64,000 bases of DNA from Solirubrobacterales bacterium. Lineage in GTDB: Bacteria > Actinomycetota > Thermoleophilia > Solirubrobacterales > Solirubrobacteraceae. The translations under genes were made by a program, and so were the position numbers. Under the pieces are notes generated by a model. The model searched no databases and was not told the DNA's origin. It was given only the letters and a program-made list of their open reading frames with translations. This document shows positions 52,774 through 61,267 of the stretch, in pieces. The stretch covers positions 183,340 to 247,339 of the forward strand of contig PKXY01000028.1 in the NCBI GenBank assembly GCA_003132505.1, written 5' to 3'. Numbering within the stretch: the first letter of the stretch is position 1; each line of letters opens with the position of its first letter.

Positions 52774-53205
52774 ATGACGGTGTTCGCTGCTCCGAATAGG
52801 CCACGGCTGCCGGCCGGCTTCGCCGTCGGCCTCGACCTCGCGTCGATTGAGGACGTGCAACGGTCAATCAACGCCCATGCCGACCGATACCTTCATCGTG
52901 TGTACACAAGGCGCGAGCTGGACGACTGTCGCAACGCGGACGGCACGCCTAACGCGCGTCGTCTCGCGGCGCGCTTTGCGGCAAAGGAGTCGACGATGAA
53001 GGCGTTGCGCGTGGCGGACGAGGCTCTGCCGTGGCGGTCGATCGGCGTGCGCTCGGACGGCTTTGGCCGCCCGTCGATCGAGCTCACCGGTCGCGCCGAG
53101 GAGCTCGCATACCGTCGCGGCGTCAGCGCTCTCGACGTGAGCCTCACGCACGAGGGTCCGTTCGCTGCAGCGGTCGTCGTCGCCCAGTTCGGCGGTGCGC
53201 GTTGA
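52774..53205 (+). CDS. Holo-[acyl-carrier-protein] synthase-like phosphopantetheinyl transferase
   Basis: A 143-residue AcpS-type transferase that would attach 4'-phosphopantetheine to the carrier protein encoded just downstream. FAVGLDLASIEDVQRSI holds the first metal Asp (G-x-D), and ARRLAARFAAKESTMKALRV contains the conserved F-A-A-K-E with the second metal ligand. DVSLTHEGPFAAAVVVAQF forms the C-terminal strand. ATG 52774 directly follows the methyltransferase stop. A dedicated copy beside a lone carrier protein points to a specialised pathway, distinct from fatty acid synthesis. Confidence 0.87.
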   Translation: MTVFAAPNRPRLPAGFAVGLDLASIEDVQRSINAHADRYLHRVYTRRELDDCRNADGTPNARRLAARFAAKESTMKALRVADEALPWRSIGVRSDGFGRPSIELTGRAEELAYRRGVSALDVSLTHEGPFAAAVVVAQFGGAR

Positions 53206-53468
53206 GCGCCGAGACGAACACCGCGATCCGCGAGGTGCTGCGCGAGCACGCCCGCCTGCCGGTCGACGTCGACACGCTGAGCGACGACGCCGACCTGTTC
53301 ACCGCCGGCATGACCTCGCACGCCAGCGTGAATCTGATGCTCGCGCTCGAAGACGCGTTCGACATCGAGTTTCCCGACCGCATGCTGACGCGCTCGGTGT
53401 TCGAGAGCATCGGCGCCATCACGGGTGCGATCGACGAGATCGCGGTGCAGAACGGCCAGGCGGCATGA
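53202..53468 (+). CDS. Stand-alone carrier protein (ACP-like)
   Basis: An 88-residue acyl/aminoacyl carrier protein: IREVLREHARLPVDVDTLSD, then DLFTAGMTSHASVNLMLALE and DAFDIEFPDRMLTRSVFESI. The phosphopantetheine attachment site is Ser39 in GMTSH (the usual D-S-L is altered to T-S-H). The start is TTG 53202 in a TTGA overlap with the holo-synthase gene, and the stop overlaps the dehydrogenase ATG. It should be loaded with an amino acid by the synthetase-like ligase two genes downstream. Confidence 0.88.
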   Translation: MSAETNTAIREVLREHARLPVDVDTLSDDADLFTAGMTSHASVNLMLALEDAFDIEFPDRMLTRSVFESIGAITGAIDEIAVQNGQAA

Positions 53469-54640
53469 GCGTCGTCGTCGACGCCGAGCGGGAGCTGCTC
53501 GACGAGATCAGGCGTATCGCCGGCGAGGTGGCAGCGCCGGTAGCCGACGAGGTCGACCGCGACTCACGCTTTCCGATCGAGGCGCTCGACGCGCTGCGCA
53601 GTGCCGGCGCGCTGTCGGCCGCGGTGCCTGACGCGCTCGGCGGCCCGGGCGCCTCGCTGGAGGCGATCGCGCGTTGTTGCTATGAGCTCGCGCGCGGGTG
53701 CAGCTCCACCGCGATGGTCTTCGCGATGCACCAGATTCAGGTGATGACGATCGCGCGTCACCTCGATGGCTCGCCGTGGTACGAGGGCTATCTGCGCGAC
53801 CTGCACCGCGAACAGCGGCTGATCGCGTCGGCCACCTCCGAGGTCGGTACGGGCGGGGACATGGCCCGATCGATCGCTGCCGTGACCCCCTCCGAAGCAG
53901 GCGAGCTGGAGTTCGAGAAGCAGGCGCCCACGGTGAGCTACGGGGCGCACGCCGACGACCTTTTGACGACGCTGCGACGTGCACCTGACGCCGAGTCTGG
54001 CGACCAGGTACTCGTGCTCACGCGTTCCGATCAGATGACGCTCGAGCCGGCCGGCGCCTGGGACACGCTCGGAATGCGCGGCACTTGCTCGCCTGGATTT
54101 GTCGTGCGCGGGAAGTTCGGGCCGGAGCAGGTGCTGCAGGTGCCGTTCTCCGACGTCATGAACCAGTCGATCGTGCCGCTGTCGCACATCCTCTGGTCTC
54201 ACGTGTGGCTCGGGATCGCCACCGAGGCGTTCGAGCGCGCGCGGGCGTTCGTACGGGCCAGCGCACGGCAGAAGCCGGGGGAGCCGGTGCCGGCGGCCCG
54301 CCGGCTCTCGGAGGTGATGGCCGAGCTGGCCCTGTTGCGCGGGGAGGTCTCACAGGCCCTCGCGGACTTCATCGCATTCGACACTGACCCGGGACGCGAG
54401 CGTCTGATGACGATGGCGAGCGTGCTGCGCTTCAACAACCTCAAGCTGGCGGCTTCCGAACAGACGCCGCGAGTGTGTGGTGGCGCATTGGAGGCGATCG
54501 GGATCCTTGGATACAAGAACGACACCCCCTACAGCGTCGGACGGCACCTCCGCGACGCGCTTTCGGCGCGCCTGATGGTCGCCAACGAGCGCCTTCTCGC
54601 TACCGACGCGACGCTGCTGGCGATCGCAAAGGAGGCCTGA
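53465..54640 (+). CDS. Acyl-CoA dehydrogenase-like flavoprotein
   Basis: A 391-residue acyl-CoA dehydrogenase fold: LDEIRRIAGEVAAPVADEVD, then FPIEALDALRSAGALSAAVP, LGGPGASLEAIARCCYELAR, and the FAD-binding ASATSEVGTGGDMARSIAAV. The C-terminal helices end YSVGRHLRDALSARLMVANE. Next to a carrier protein and aminoacyl ligase it more likely oxidises a carrier-bound aminoacyl or acyl group, as in prolyl-carrier-protein oxidation, than free acyl-CoA; this is inference. ATG 53465 overlaps the carrier stop as ATGA. Confidence 0.88.
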   Translation: MSVVVDAERELLDEIRRIAGEVAAPVADEVDRDSRFPIEALDALRSAGALSAAVPDALGGPGASLEAIARCCYELARGCSSTAMVFAMHQIQVMTIARHLDGSPWYEGYLRDLHREQRLIASATSEVGTGGDMARSIAAVTPSEAGELEFEKQAPTVSYGAHADDLLTTLRRAPDAESGDQVLVLTRSDQMTLEPAGAWDTLGMRGTCSPGFVVRGKFGPEQVLQVPFSDVMNQSIVPLSHILWSHVWLGIATEAFERARAFVRASARQKPGEPVPAARRLSEVMAELALLRGEVSQALADFIAFDTDPGRERLMTMASVLRFNNLKLAASEQTPRVCGGALEAIGILGYKNDTPYSVGRHLRDALSARLMVANERLLATDATLLAIAKEA

Positions 54641-55572
54641 TGACCGAGGTCCTCCCTGCCAGCACAGACCAGGCGGAGTTCGCCGCCGAGCTGTTCGAGC
54701 GCGAGATCCTGATCGAGAGCGGCGTCCCTGGGCTCTACGGCCGCGGCGCCGTGTTCGAGCAGATCCGCACCGGCTTTGACGCGCTCGTGACCAAGGCTGC
54801 CGCGCCCGAGGGGCCCGAGACGTTGCGCTTCCCGCCGCTGCTGCCGCGCCGCCAGCTAGAGTCGAGCGGATACCTGCACTCTTTTCCACACCTCGCCGGC
54901 AGCGTCTTCGGCTTCGAGGGGAGCGAGGAGGACGCACTCGCGCAGGACACCTGCGCGAGTGCTCACGAGGACTGGAGCGAGTACCAGACGATGAGCGAGC
55001 TGGCGCTCGTGCCCGCAGCCTGCTACCCGGTCTACCCGGCCGTCGCGCGTCGCGGCGCCGTTCCGTCCGGCGGTTTCTTCGTCGATGCCGGCGGGGCGTG
55101 GGTATTCCGCCACGAGCCCTCGGAGGATCCCGCGCGGATGCAGACCTTCCACCAGCGCGAGCTCGTTCGCATCGGATCGCCCGACGAGGTCCTCGAGTGG
55201 CGCGACACCTGGCGCGAGCGCGGCCTCGGACTGCTGCGCGGCCTCGGACTCGCAGCTGACGTCGACCGTGCCGCCGACCCGTTCTTCGGGCGCGGCGGGC
55301 GGATGCTCGCCGCCAATCAGCGCAAGCAGGAGCTGAAGTACGAGCTGCTCGTCCAGATCGCCGGCCCCGAGCCGACGGCAGTGACGTCGTTCAACTACCA
55401 CCAGGAGCATTTCGCCCAGAAGTACGGGCTCGTACTCGAGGACGGCTCGACGGCTCACACAGCCTGCCTCGGATTCGGCCAGGAACGCATCACGCTCGCG
55501 CTGCTGCGCACGCACGGCTTTGAACCTTCGAGCTGGCCGGAGGAGGTTCGCAGGGAGCTGTGGCCCAGTTGA
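54640..55572 (+). CDS. Amino acid:[carrier protein] ligase (class II aminoacyl-tRNA synthetase homologue)
   Basis: A 310-residue homologue of the seryl-tRNA-synthetase core without a tRNA-binding arm, the type described in Bradyrhizobium (Bll0957) that activates a small amino acid with ATP and loads it on a carrier protein. Class II motif 3 is CLGFGQERITLALLRTHG near the C-terminus. PAACYPVYPAVARRG and the Cys of TACLGF suit the zinc site of relatives. SFNYHQEHFAQKYGL contacts the carrier side in the family. The ATG has an AAAGGAGG site and a TGATG overlap. Glycine or alanine is the likely substrate by analogy. Confidence 0.88.
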   Translation: MTEVLPASTDQAEFAAELFEREILIESGVPGLYGRGAVFEQIRTGFDALVTKAAAPEGPETLRFPPLLPRRQLESSGYLHSFPHLAGSVFGFEGSEEDALAQDTCASAHEDWSEYQTMSELALVPAACYPVYPAVARRGAVPSGGFFVDAGGAWVFRHEPSEDPARMQTFHQRELVRIGSPDEVLEWRDTWRERGLGLLRGLGLAADVDRAADPFFGRGGRMLAANQRKQELKYELLVQIAGPEPTAVTSFNYHQEHFAQKYGLVLEDGSTAHTACLGFGQERITLALLRTHGFEPSSWPEEVRRELWPS

Positions 55573-56549
55573 GCACCGCACATCGCAGCACCGCCTACCG
55601 CAGCCTCTTCGGCCTCGAGGCGAGCACCTATCAGCCGCACGCGGTGCACGGCGCCGGACGTTCCTACCCCGAGACGAACTGCTACACGGACATCATCATC
55701 GAGCTGCTCCATGCTCGTGGCGATGAGCCGCTGGCGGCTCTCGGCTATCTCGTACGCAGCGACTTCGAGGGCGACCAGTTCACGTTCTTCAAGCCGCCGC
55801 CGGAGGATCTCGAGAGGCTGTTCGGGATCGACATCCACGAGATGCAGCCCTATCGCCCACTGCCGACACAGATCGCCGAGCAGATCGACGCCGGCCGGAC
55901 GATCATCGTCGAGCTCGACTCATTCCACCTGCCCGACACGGCCGCGACGGCCTACGCTCGCGCGCACGTCAAGAGCTCGGCGATCGCCGAGGCGATCGAC
56001 GCCGATGAATGCTTCCTGCGCTACTTCCACAACGCCGGGCTCTACGAACTAGAGGGCGACGACTATCGCGGCGTCTTTCGCCTCGACGGCGAGCCTGCGC
56101 CGGACATCCTGCCGCCGTATGCGGAGATCGTCCGCTTCGACGCCGGCCCGCGGCTGCAGGGCGAGGAGCTGCGCGCCGCCTCGCGCGAGCTGCTGCACCA
56201 CCACCTGCGCCAGCGCCCTCGAAGCGACCCGTTCGCGCGATTTGGCGAGCAGCTCGAGCACGAGCTGCCGGCGCTGCTCGCGGGCGATCTCGAGGCCTAC
56301 CACGCGTATGCCTTCGCGTCGGTGCGCATGATCGGCGCCGCGTTCGAGCTGGCCGCAAGCCACGCCGAATGGCTGCTCGGCAAGGACGCCGCGGAGTCCA
56401 CCGAGGCGATGCAGGCGATCATCGACAATTGCAAGGTCCTGAGCTTCCGCCTGGCCCGCCGGCGCGAGTTCGAGCCGGCTCCGGTCATCGAGAGCCTCAG
56501 CGCCTCATGGTCGCGGGCTCTCGACACGCTTGCGGAGGTCGTCGGATAG
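55560..56549 (+). CDS. DUF1839 family protein
   Basis: A 329-residue protein of the DUF1839 family, which I recall as a regular neighbour of amino acid:[carrier protein] ligases. Recognisable parts: YPETNCYTDIIIELLHARGD, LGYLVRSDFEGDQFTFFKPP, then TIIVELDSFHLPDTAATAYA, and a helical C-terminus. The conserved NCYTD and ELDSFHLPDT blocks carry Cys, Asp and His residues that could be catalytic. The function is not established; accepting the aminoacyl group from the carrier is one possibility. GTG 55560 overlaps the ligase by 13 bases, and TTG 55569 is an alternative. Confidence 0.85.
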   Translation: MAQLSTAHRSTAYRSLFGLEASTYQPHAVHGAGRSYPETNCYTDIIIELLHARGDEPLAALGYLVRSDFEGDQFTFFKPPPEDLERLFGIDIHEMQPYRPLPTQIAEQIDAGRTIIVELDSFHLPDTAATAYARAHVKSSAIAEAIDADECFLRYFHNAGLYELEGDDYRGVFRLDGEPAPDILPPYAEIVRFDAGPRLQGEELRAASRELLHHHLRQRPRSDPFARFGEQLEHELPALLAGDLEAYHAYAFASVRMIGAAFELAASHAEWLLGKDAAESTEAMQAIIDNCKVLSFRLARRREFEPAPVIESLSASWSRALDTLAEVVG

Positions 56550-59128
56550 CCACCCCGGAGACGCTCGCAACGGCGCGTGGCTGGCCGCCTCGTGTCAGCG
56601 TCGAAGGACACGAGGTGACCGCGCTGGACGCGGGCTGGGCGCTGGCGGCGTGCGAACCCGGTGCGTGCGCCGAGCCGAGCGGCATCGGCTCGCTCGATTG
56701 GCTTGGCGCACACGTCCCCGGAACGGTCGCCGATGCGCTCCGTGACGCCGGGCGCGCGACCGACGCGATCGACGAGCGCGACTGGTGGTTTCGCACGCGT
56801 TTTGAGGCGGCGCCGGTGCGCGACGGCGAAGAGATCGTGCTGGTCCTGGACGGCCTCGCAACGGTCGCCGAGGTCTACCTGAACGGGGTCCTCGTGCTGA
56901 GCAGCGAGTCGATGTTCGCGCGCTCGCAGGTCGACGTCAGCGGGCAGCTCGCCGGCGAGAACGAGCTCGTCATCTGCTGCCGCGCACTGGCCCCGTTGCT
57001 GGCCGAGAGCCGCCGCCCGCGCCAGCGCTGGCGTCAACGGGTGGTCGCCGACGCCACGTTGCGGTTCTATCGCACGATGCTGATCGGCCGCGCGGCCGGG
57101 TTCGCCCCCGGCCCGCCGGTGATTGGCCCGTGGCGTCCGGTGCGCCTCGAACGGCGCCGGCGGTTGGCCGTCGACGCGGTTGAGCTGCGCCCGCGTATCG
57201 AGGACGGGGCCGGCGTGCTGGCCGCCGCGATCGAGCTGCGAGTGCTCGGCGGGGAGGCGCTCGAGGCGGTCGAGCTGGCGATCAGCGACAGCGGTGGTGT
57301 GCAGCGAGCCGAGCTCCAGTGCCGTCGATCGCCCGACAGCGTGAGTGCGAGCGGCGAGGTCCGAGTGCCCTCCGTCGCGCGCTGGTGGCCCCACACCCAC
57401 GGGGACCCGGCGCTCTACGACGTCACGATCACCGCGACCGTGGCCGGCGCGGCGATCACGATCGACGCCGGTCGCGTCGGCTTTCGCGAGCTGGGCGGAG
57501 GCGAGGATCTCGAAGCCTGCGGCTTACAGCTCGTGGTCAACGGCACGCCGGTATTCGCGCGCGGCGCAGTGTGGATGGCGCTCGAGGCTGCCGGGCCGGC
57601 GCCGTCGGCCGCGGATCTGCGATCCGCGCTCGAGCTGGTCCGTGCCGGCGGGATGAACATGCTGCGTATCCCCGGCACCGGCGCCTACGAGTCGCCGACC
57701 TTCCACGACCTCTGCGACGAGCTCGGCATTCTCGTCTGGCAGGACTTCATGTTCGCCAACCTCGACTATCCCGAATCCGATCCGCCGTTCATGGAGGCGG
57801 TCGAGCGCGAAGTGGACGGTGTGCTGCGCGATCTCGGCGGCAGGGCAAGCCTCACCGCGCTGTGTGGCTCGAGCGAGGTCGCCCAGCAGGTCGCGATGGT
57901 CGGCCTCGATCCGGCGCTCGCGAGCGGCCCGCTGTTTGGCGAGCGACTACCGCGGCTCGTCGCCGACGCTGATCTGGACGCCGTCTACGTGCCGTCGGCG
58001 CCGTGGGGCGGTGCGATGCCGTTTCGCCCCGACCGCGGGATCGCGAGCTACTTCGGCGTCGGCGGCTACCGCCGGCCACTCGAGGACGCCCGCCGCGCGA
58101 ACGTCCTGTTCGCCGCCGAATGCCTGGCGATCGCGAACGTGCCGGACGAGGCGATCGTCGCGCAGATCGCGCCGGAGCTGTCGGGTGCGACTGTCGTTTC
58201 GGACGTTCGCTGGAAGGGGTCGGCGCCACGCGACCCCGGCGCCACCTGGGACTTCCACGACGTGCGCGACCACTACCTTGGCGTGCTCTTCGCCGTCGAG
58301 CCGGAGGAGTTGCGGGCCAGCGACCCCGAGCGCTATCTCGAGCTGTCGCGCGCGGTCAGCGGCGAGGTCATGGCGGAGGTCTTCGGCGAGTGGCGGCGGG
58401 GCGATGCGCGCTGCGGCGGCGGGATCGTCCTGTGCCTGCGCGATCTGCGCCCCGGTGCCGGCTGGGGCGTGCTCGACAGTCGCGGCGAGCCGAAGGTCGT
58501 CTACCACCACCTGCGCCGCGTGCTTGCGCCGCGGGCGGTCTGGAGCACCGACGACGGCCAGTCGGGGATCGTCGCCCACGTCGCCAACGACGATCCGAGG
58601 GAGCTGCGCGCCAACCTGCGTATCAATCTCTATCGCGACCAGGAGCTCTCGGTCGGCGAGGTCGTCGAGCCGATCGTGCTGGCGCCACACAGCGAGCGCG
58701 CGTATGACGTCGAGGGCCTGCTCGGCCGCTTCGTCGACATCTCCTGGGCCTACCGCTTCGGCCCGCCTGCGCAGGACGTCGTGGCGCTGAGCCTCGAGCG
58801 CGAGCAGGACGGCGTCAGCGAGCTGATCTCACAGGCCTTCCGCCTGCCGGCCGGCCGCCCGAGCGTCCGCGAACCGGCGTCAGAGCTGGGGCTCGTTGCG
58901 GCACTCGAGCAGAGCGATCGCCAGCAAGCCGTCATCCGCGTCGAGTCGCAACGCTTCGCCTACGGGGTGCGGATCCATTGCCCGGGCTTTCGCGCCGCCG
59001 ACAACGCCTTCTCGATCGAGCCGGGTGGCCTGCGGCGCGTCGAGCTGACCCGCGTCGCCGCGGACGGCGAGGCGTCAGGCGCGACGCTCAGCGCGCTCAA
59101 CCTCGCCGGCCGGGTCGCGCTACGGTGA
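56507..59128 (+). CDS. Glycoside hydrolase family 2, beta-mannosidase-like
   Basis: An 873-residue GH2-type protein. It has the sugar-binding jelly roll (DERDWWFRTRFEAAPV, LVLDGLATVAEVYLNGVLVL), an Ig-like domain, then a TIM barrel with MNMLRIPGTGAYESPTFHDL, LCDELGILVWQDFMFANLDY and TALCGSSEVAQQ. In the last, the Glu sits where family members have the acid/base. FAAECLAIANVPDE may hold the nucleophile. No signal peptide is visible, so it appears cytoplasmic, odd for a polysaccharide hydrolase. ATG 56507 overlaps the DUF1839 gene by 43 bases; GTG 56615 is a shorter choice. It is the last gene of the seven-gene operon. Confidence 0.85.
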   Translation: MVAGSRHACGGRRIATPETLATARGWPPRVSVEGHEVTALDAGWALAACEPGACAEPSGIGSLDWLGAHVPGTVADALRDAGRATDAIDERDWWFRTRFEAAPVRDGEEIVLVLDGLATVAEVYLNGVLVLSSESMFARSQVDVSGQLAGENELVICCRALAPLLAESRRPRQRWRQRVVADATLRFYRTMLIGRAAGFAPGPPVIGPWRPVRLERRRRLAVDAVELRPRIEDGAGVLAAAIELRVLGGEALEAVELAISDSGGVQRAELQCRRSPDSVSASGEVRVPSVARWWPHTHGDPALYDVTITATVAGAAITIDAGRVGFRELGGGEDLEACGLQLVVNGTPVFARGAVWMALEAAGPAPSAADLRSALELVRAGGMNMLRIPGTGAYESPTFHDLCDELGILVWQDFMFANLDYPESDPPFMEAVEREVDGVLRDLGGRASLTALCGSSEVAQQVAMVGLDPALASGPLFGERLPRLVADADLDAVYVPSAPWGGAMPFRPDRGIASYFGVGGYRRPLEDARRANVLFAAECLAIANVPDEAIVAQIAPELSGATVVSDVRWKGSAPRDPGATWDFHDVRDHYLGVLFAVEPEELRASDPERYLELSRAVSGEVMAEVFGEWRRGDARCGGGIVLCLRDLRPGAGWGVLDSRGEPKVVYHHLRRVLAPRAVWSTDDGQSGIVAHVANDDPRELRANLRINLYRDQELSVGEVVEPIVLAPHSERAYDVEGLLGRFVDISWAYRFGPPAQDVVALSLEREQDGVSELISQAFRLPAGRPSVREPASELGLVAALEQSDRQQAVIRVESQRFAYGVRIHCPGFRAADNAFSIEPGGLRRVELTRVAADGEASGATLSALNLAGRVALR

Positions 59129-59239
59129 ATGAAAGCGGCGTCACGAGCGCCGGCAGACGTCCCGCTGACGCAGGCAGTGGTGTCCCGAAACGAGCGGAGT
59201 TTGCGAGCAAGCGCGCCGAGCGGTGTAAAAAGTTGCCCG

Positions 59240-59268
59240 TTGAAATAAGGCGAACCCGTCATTATCCT
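59240..59268 (+). promoter_or_regulatory. Candidate sigma-70-type promoter for the hydrolase gene
   Basis: TTGAAA (59240-59245) and TATCCT (59263-59268) are separated by exactly 17 bases, in an AT-rich island between the GH2 stop (59128) and the hydrolase ATG (59397). The leader would be about 120 bases. It matches 5 of 6 and 4 of 6 consensus positions. Confidence 0.5.
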
Positions 59269-59396
59269 GGCATTGTTATTGAGTTTTCTCAGCGTCGCGG
59301 TGATGGAACCGCTATCGGCGCTCGCATCATTTCAGCGCTCGGGCCCCGACTCGCTCAAGAAGCTCGTAAAGAGCACGATGACCGTATGAGAACCGG

Positions 59397-61265
59397 ATGA
59401 GCTCAACCAACGGCAAGAACGGAAATCAGGGCGTCAGCGCGATCAACGGCGTGAGCGCCAGCAACGGCCCGGCGGGCGCTACCCGCCCGCAGCAGCCTGT
59501 CTATCTGCAGCTCGAGCCGGATCCGGTGTTCGCTGTGCTGCACGCTCCCAGCGGCGCGCACCGGCGGGTCGGCGTGGTCCTCTGTGCGCCGTTCGGCTGG
59601 GAGGAGATCTGCGCTCATCGCAGCTTCCTGCGCTGGGCGGAAGCTTTCGCCGACGCCGGCTTCCCGGCGCTTCGCTTCGACCTTCCCGGCAGCGGCGAGA
59701 GCGCCGGATCGCCGCGAGATCCGCAGCGACTGGACACATGGACGAAGGCGGTGGACGCCGCCGCGAGCTGGCTGAAGAGCGCCGGCGACTGCGACCGGGT
59801 CGTCGCTGTCGGAGTCGGGCTCGGCGGCATGCTTGCCTACCTCGCGGTCACGGAAGGCGCGGCCGTCGATGACCTCGTGCTGTGGTCGGTGCCGGCCAAG
59901 GGCGATGCGATCGTGCGCGAGCTGCGAGCGATGGCGAGGCTCGCCGCGGATCAAGCAGAGCGTCCGGCCGAGCTCGAGAGTCCCGCGCCGGAAGCCGGCG
60001 AGCTCGAAGTCTGGGGATTCCTGCTGTCAGGCGAGACCGCCACCGCGCTCAAGAGCGTTGACCTGACCGAGCGCGAGATACCGGGCGCTCCCGGGCGCCG
60101 GGTGCTGCTCATGGGTCGCGACCAGAGCGCCCCCGATCCGCGTCTGCTCGCGCACCTCGAGCAATCGGGCGCCAGCGTGACGAGCTCCCCCGGACCGGGG
60201 TATGAGCCGATGGTGCGCCAGCCGAAGATTGCGGAGGTGCCTTACAAGACGTTTGGCATCGTGACCTCCTGGCTGAAGGCCTCAGGGGACGGCGAGCAGA
60301 GCGTGCCGGTAAAGCCCACGCATCACGTTCTGAGCGCCGATCACATGGACATCGACGTTCACGACGCGAGCATTCGCGAGTCGCCGTTCGAGCTCGATAC
60401 CCCGGGGGGGACGGTCCGCGGTGTGCTCGTGGAGCCGCTCCGTGCGGGCGGCGAGTCCGCTCCGCTCTGCGGCGTGCTGCTCAATTCGGGAGCCGTGCGC
60501 CGCGTCGGGATGAACCGCATCTGGGTCGAGACGTCACGCCGCTGGGCTGCTCGTGGCGTGCCGACGCTGCGGCTCGACCTGCCGGGACTCGGCGACTCCG
60601 ACGGCGACGAGCGGGCCTACGCGCACCCCGACGCCTTCTACCGCACAGAGTTCGTAGCCTTTGTCGTCGCGGCGCTCGACGCGCTCGAGGCGCGCGGTCT
60701 TCCCGGCGGATTTGTGCTCTCGGGCCTCTGCGCCGGGGCTTACTGGAGCTTCCAGACGGCGCTCGCCGACGAGCGCGTGCACGGGACGGTGATGCTGAAC
60801 CTCTACCGCTTCTCCACCGCGAGCGAGCTTGACGCCGGACGGATCGGGCGGCGCGCGCGGCAGCTGCACCGTAGCGGCGTGCTCTGGAGCACGATGCGCG
60901 ACGCCGTCGCCGACGGGACGATCACGAGAATGCTCCGGGCGATCGCGCGGAACCCGCAGAAGCTCTTGAACCGCGAGGCCGAGCCTGAGATGTCGAGTGC
61001 GCTCCACGCCGAGATGGCGCAGCTGGGGGAGCGCGGCGTCGCGCGGACGCTGCTGATGAGCCTTGGTGAGCCGATCGCGCAGGACATCATCGACGCCGGC
61101 CTTGACGAGACCGAGCCGTGGCCGGGCGTCACCTTCGAGCGGATTCCGATCCGCGATCATGGCTTCCGTCCGGTCTGGGCCCAGCAGTTCGTCAACGACG
61201 CCCTCGACCGTGGCCTCGACCGCGCGATCAGCGCGGCCGGCGAGCGGCTCGCGGCAGCGTCCTAG
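59397..61265 (+). CDS. Two-domain alpha/beta hydrolase, second domain with Cys nucleophile
   Basis: A 622-residue fusion of two alpha/beta hydrolase domains. Domain 1 (about 35-290) has VVLCAPFGWEEICAHRSFLR and LRFDLPGSGESAG, but its nucleophile elbow is VGVGLGGM, with Gly141 in place of Ser, so it is probably inactive. Domain 2 (about 330-615) has LRLDLPGLGDSDGDERAYAH and elbow LSGLCAGAY with Cys445, and a catalytic His588 in IRDHGF. GLCSG-type elbows occur in exosortase-associated hydrolases. A Cys nucleophile suits acyl transfer from a thioester carrier. It is convergent with the ATP-grasp gene, two bases between the stops. Confidence 0.86.
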   Translation: MSSTNGKNGNQGVSAINGVSASNGPAGATRPQQPVYLQLEPDPVFAVLHAPSGAHRRVGVVLCAPFGWEEICAHRSFLRWAEAFADAGFPALRFDLPGSGESAGSPRDPQRLDTWTKAVDAAASWLKSAGDCDRVVAVGVGLGGMLAYLAVTEGAAVDDLVLWSVPAKGDAIVRELRAMARLAADQAERPAELESPAPEAGELEVWGFLLSGETATALKSVDLTEREIPGAPGRRVLLMGRDQSAPDPRLLAHLEQSGASVTSSPGPGYEPMVRQPKIAEVPYKTFGIVTSWLKASGDGEQSVPVKPTHHVLSADHMDIDVHDASIRESPFELDTPGGTVRGVLVEPLRAGGESAPLCGVLLNSGAVRRVGMNRIWVETSRRWAARGVPTLRLDLPGLGDSDGDERAYAHPDAFYRTEFVAFVVAALDALEARGLPGGFVLSGLCAGAYWSFQTALADERVHGTVMLNLYRFSTASELDAGRIGRRARQLHRSGVLWSTMRDAVADGTITRMLRAIARNPQKLLNREAEPEMSSALHAEMAQLGERGVARTLLMSLGEPIAQDIIDAGLDETEPWPGVTFERIPIRDHGFRPVWAQQFVNDALDRGLDRAISAAGERLAAAS

Positions 61266-61267
61266 GC

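Noticed and set aside
54640..55572. Seryl-tRNA synthetase
   Set aside because: The class II core is present, but the N-terminal tRNA-binding coiled-coil arm is missing and the neighbours are carrier-protein genes.
57819..58790. 323-codon frame inside the GH2 gene
   Set aside because: Shadow in the +1 frame; Arg/Ser-rich and without family features.
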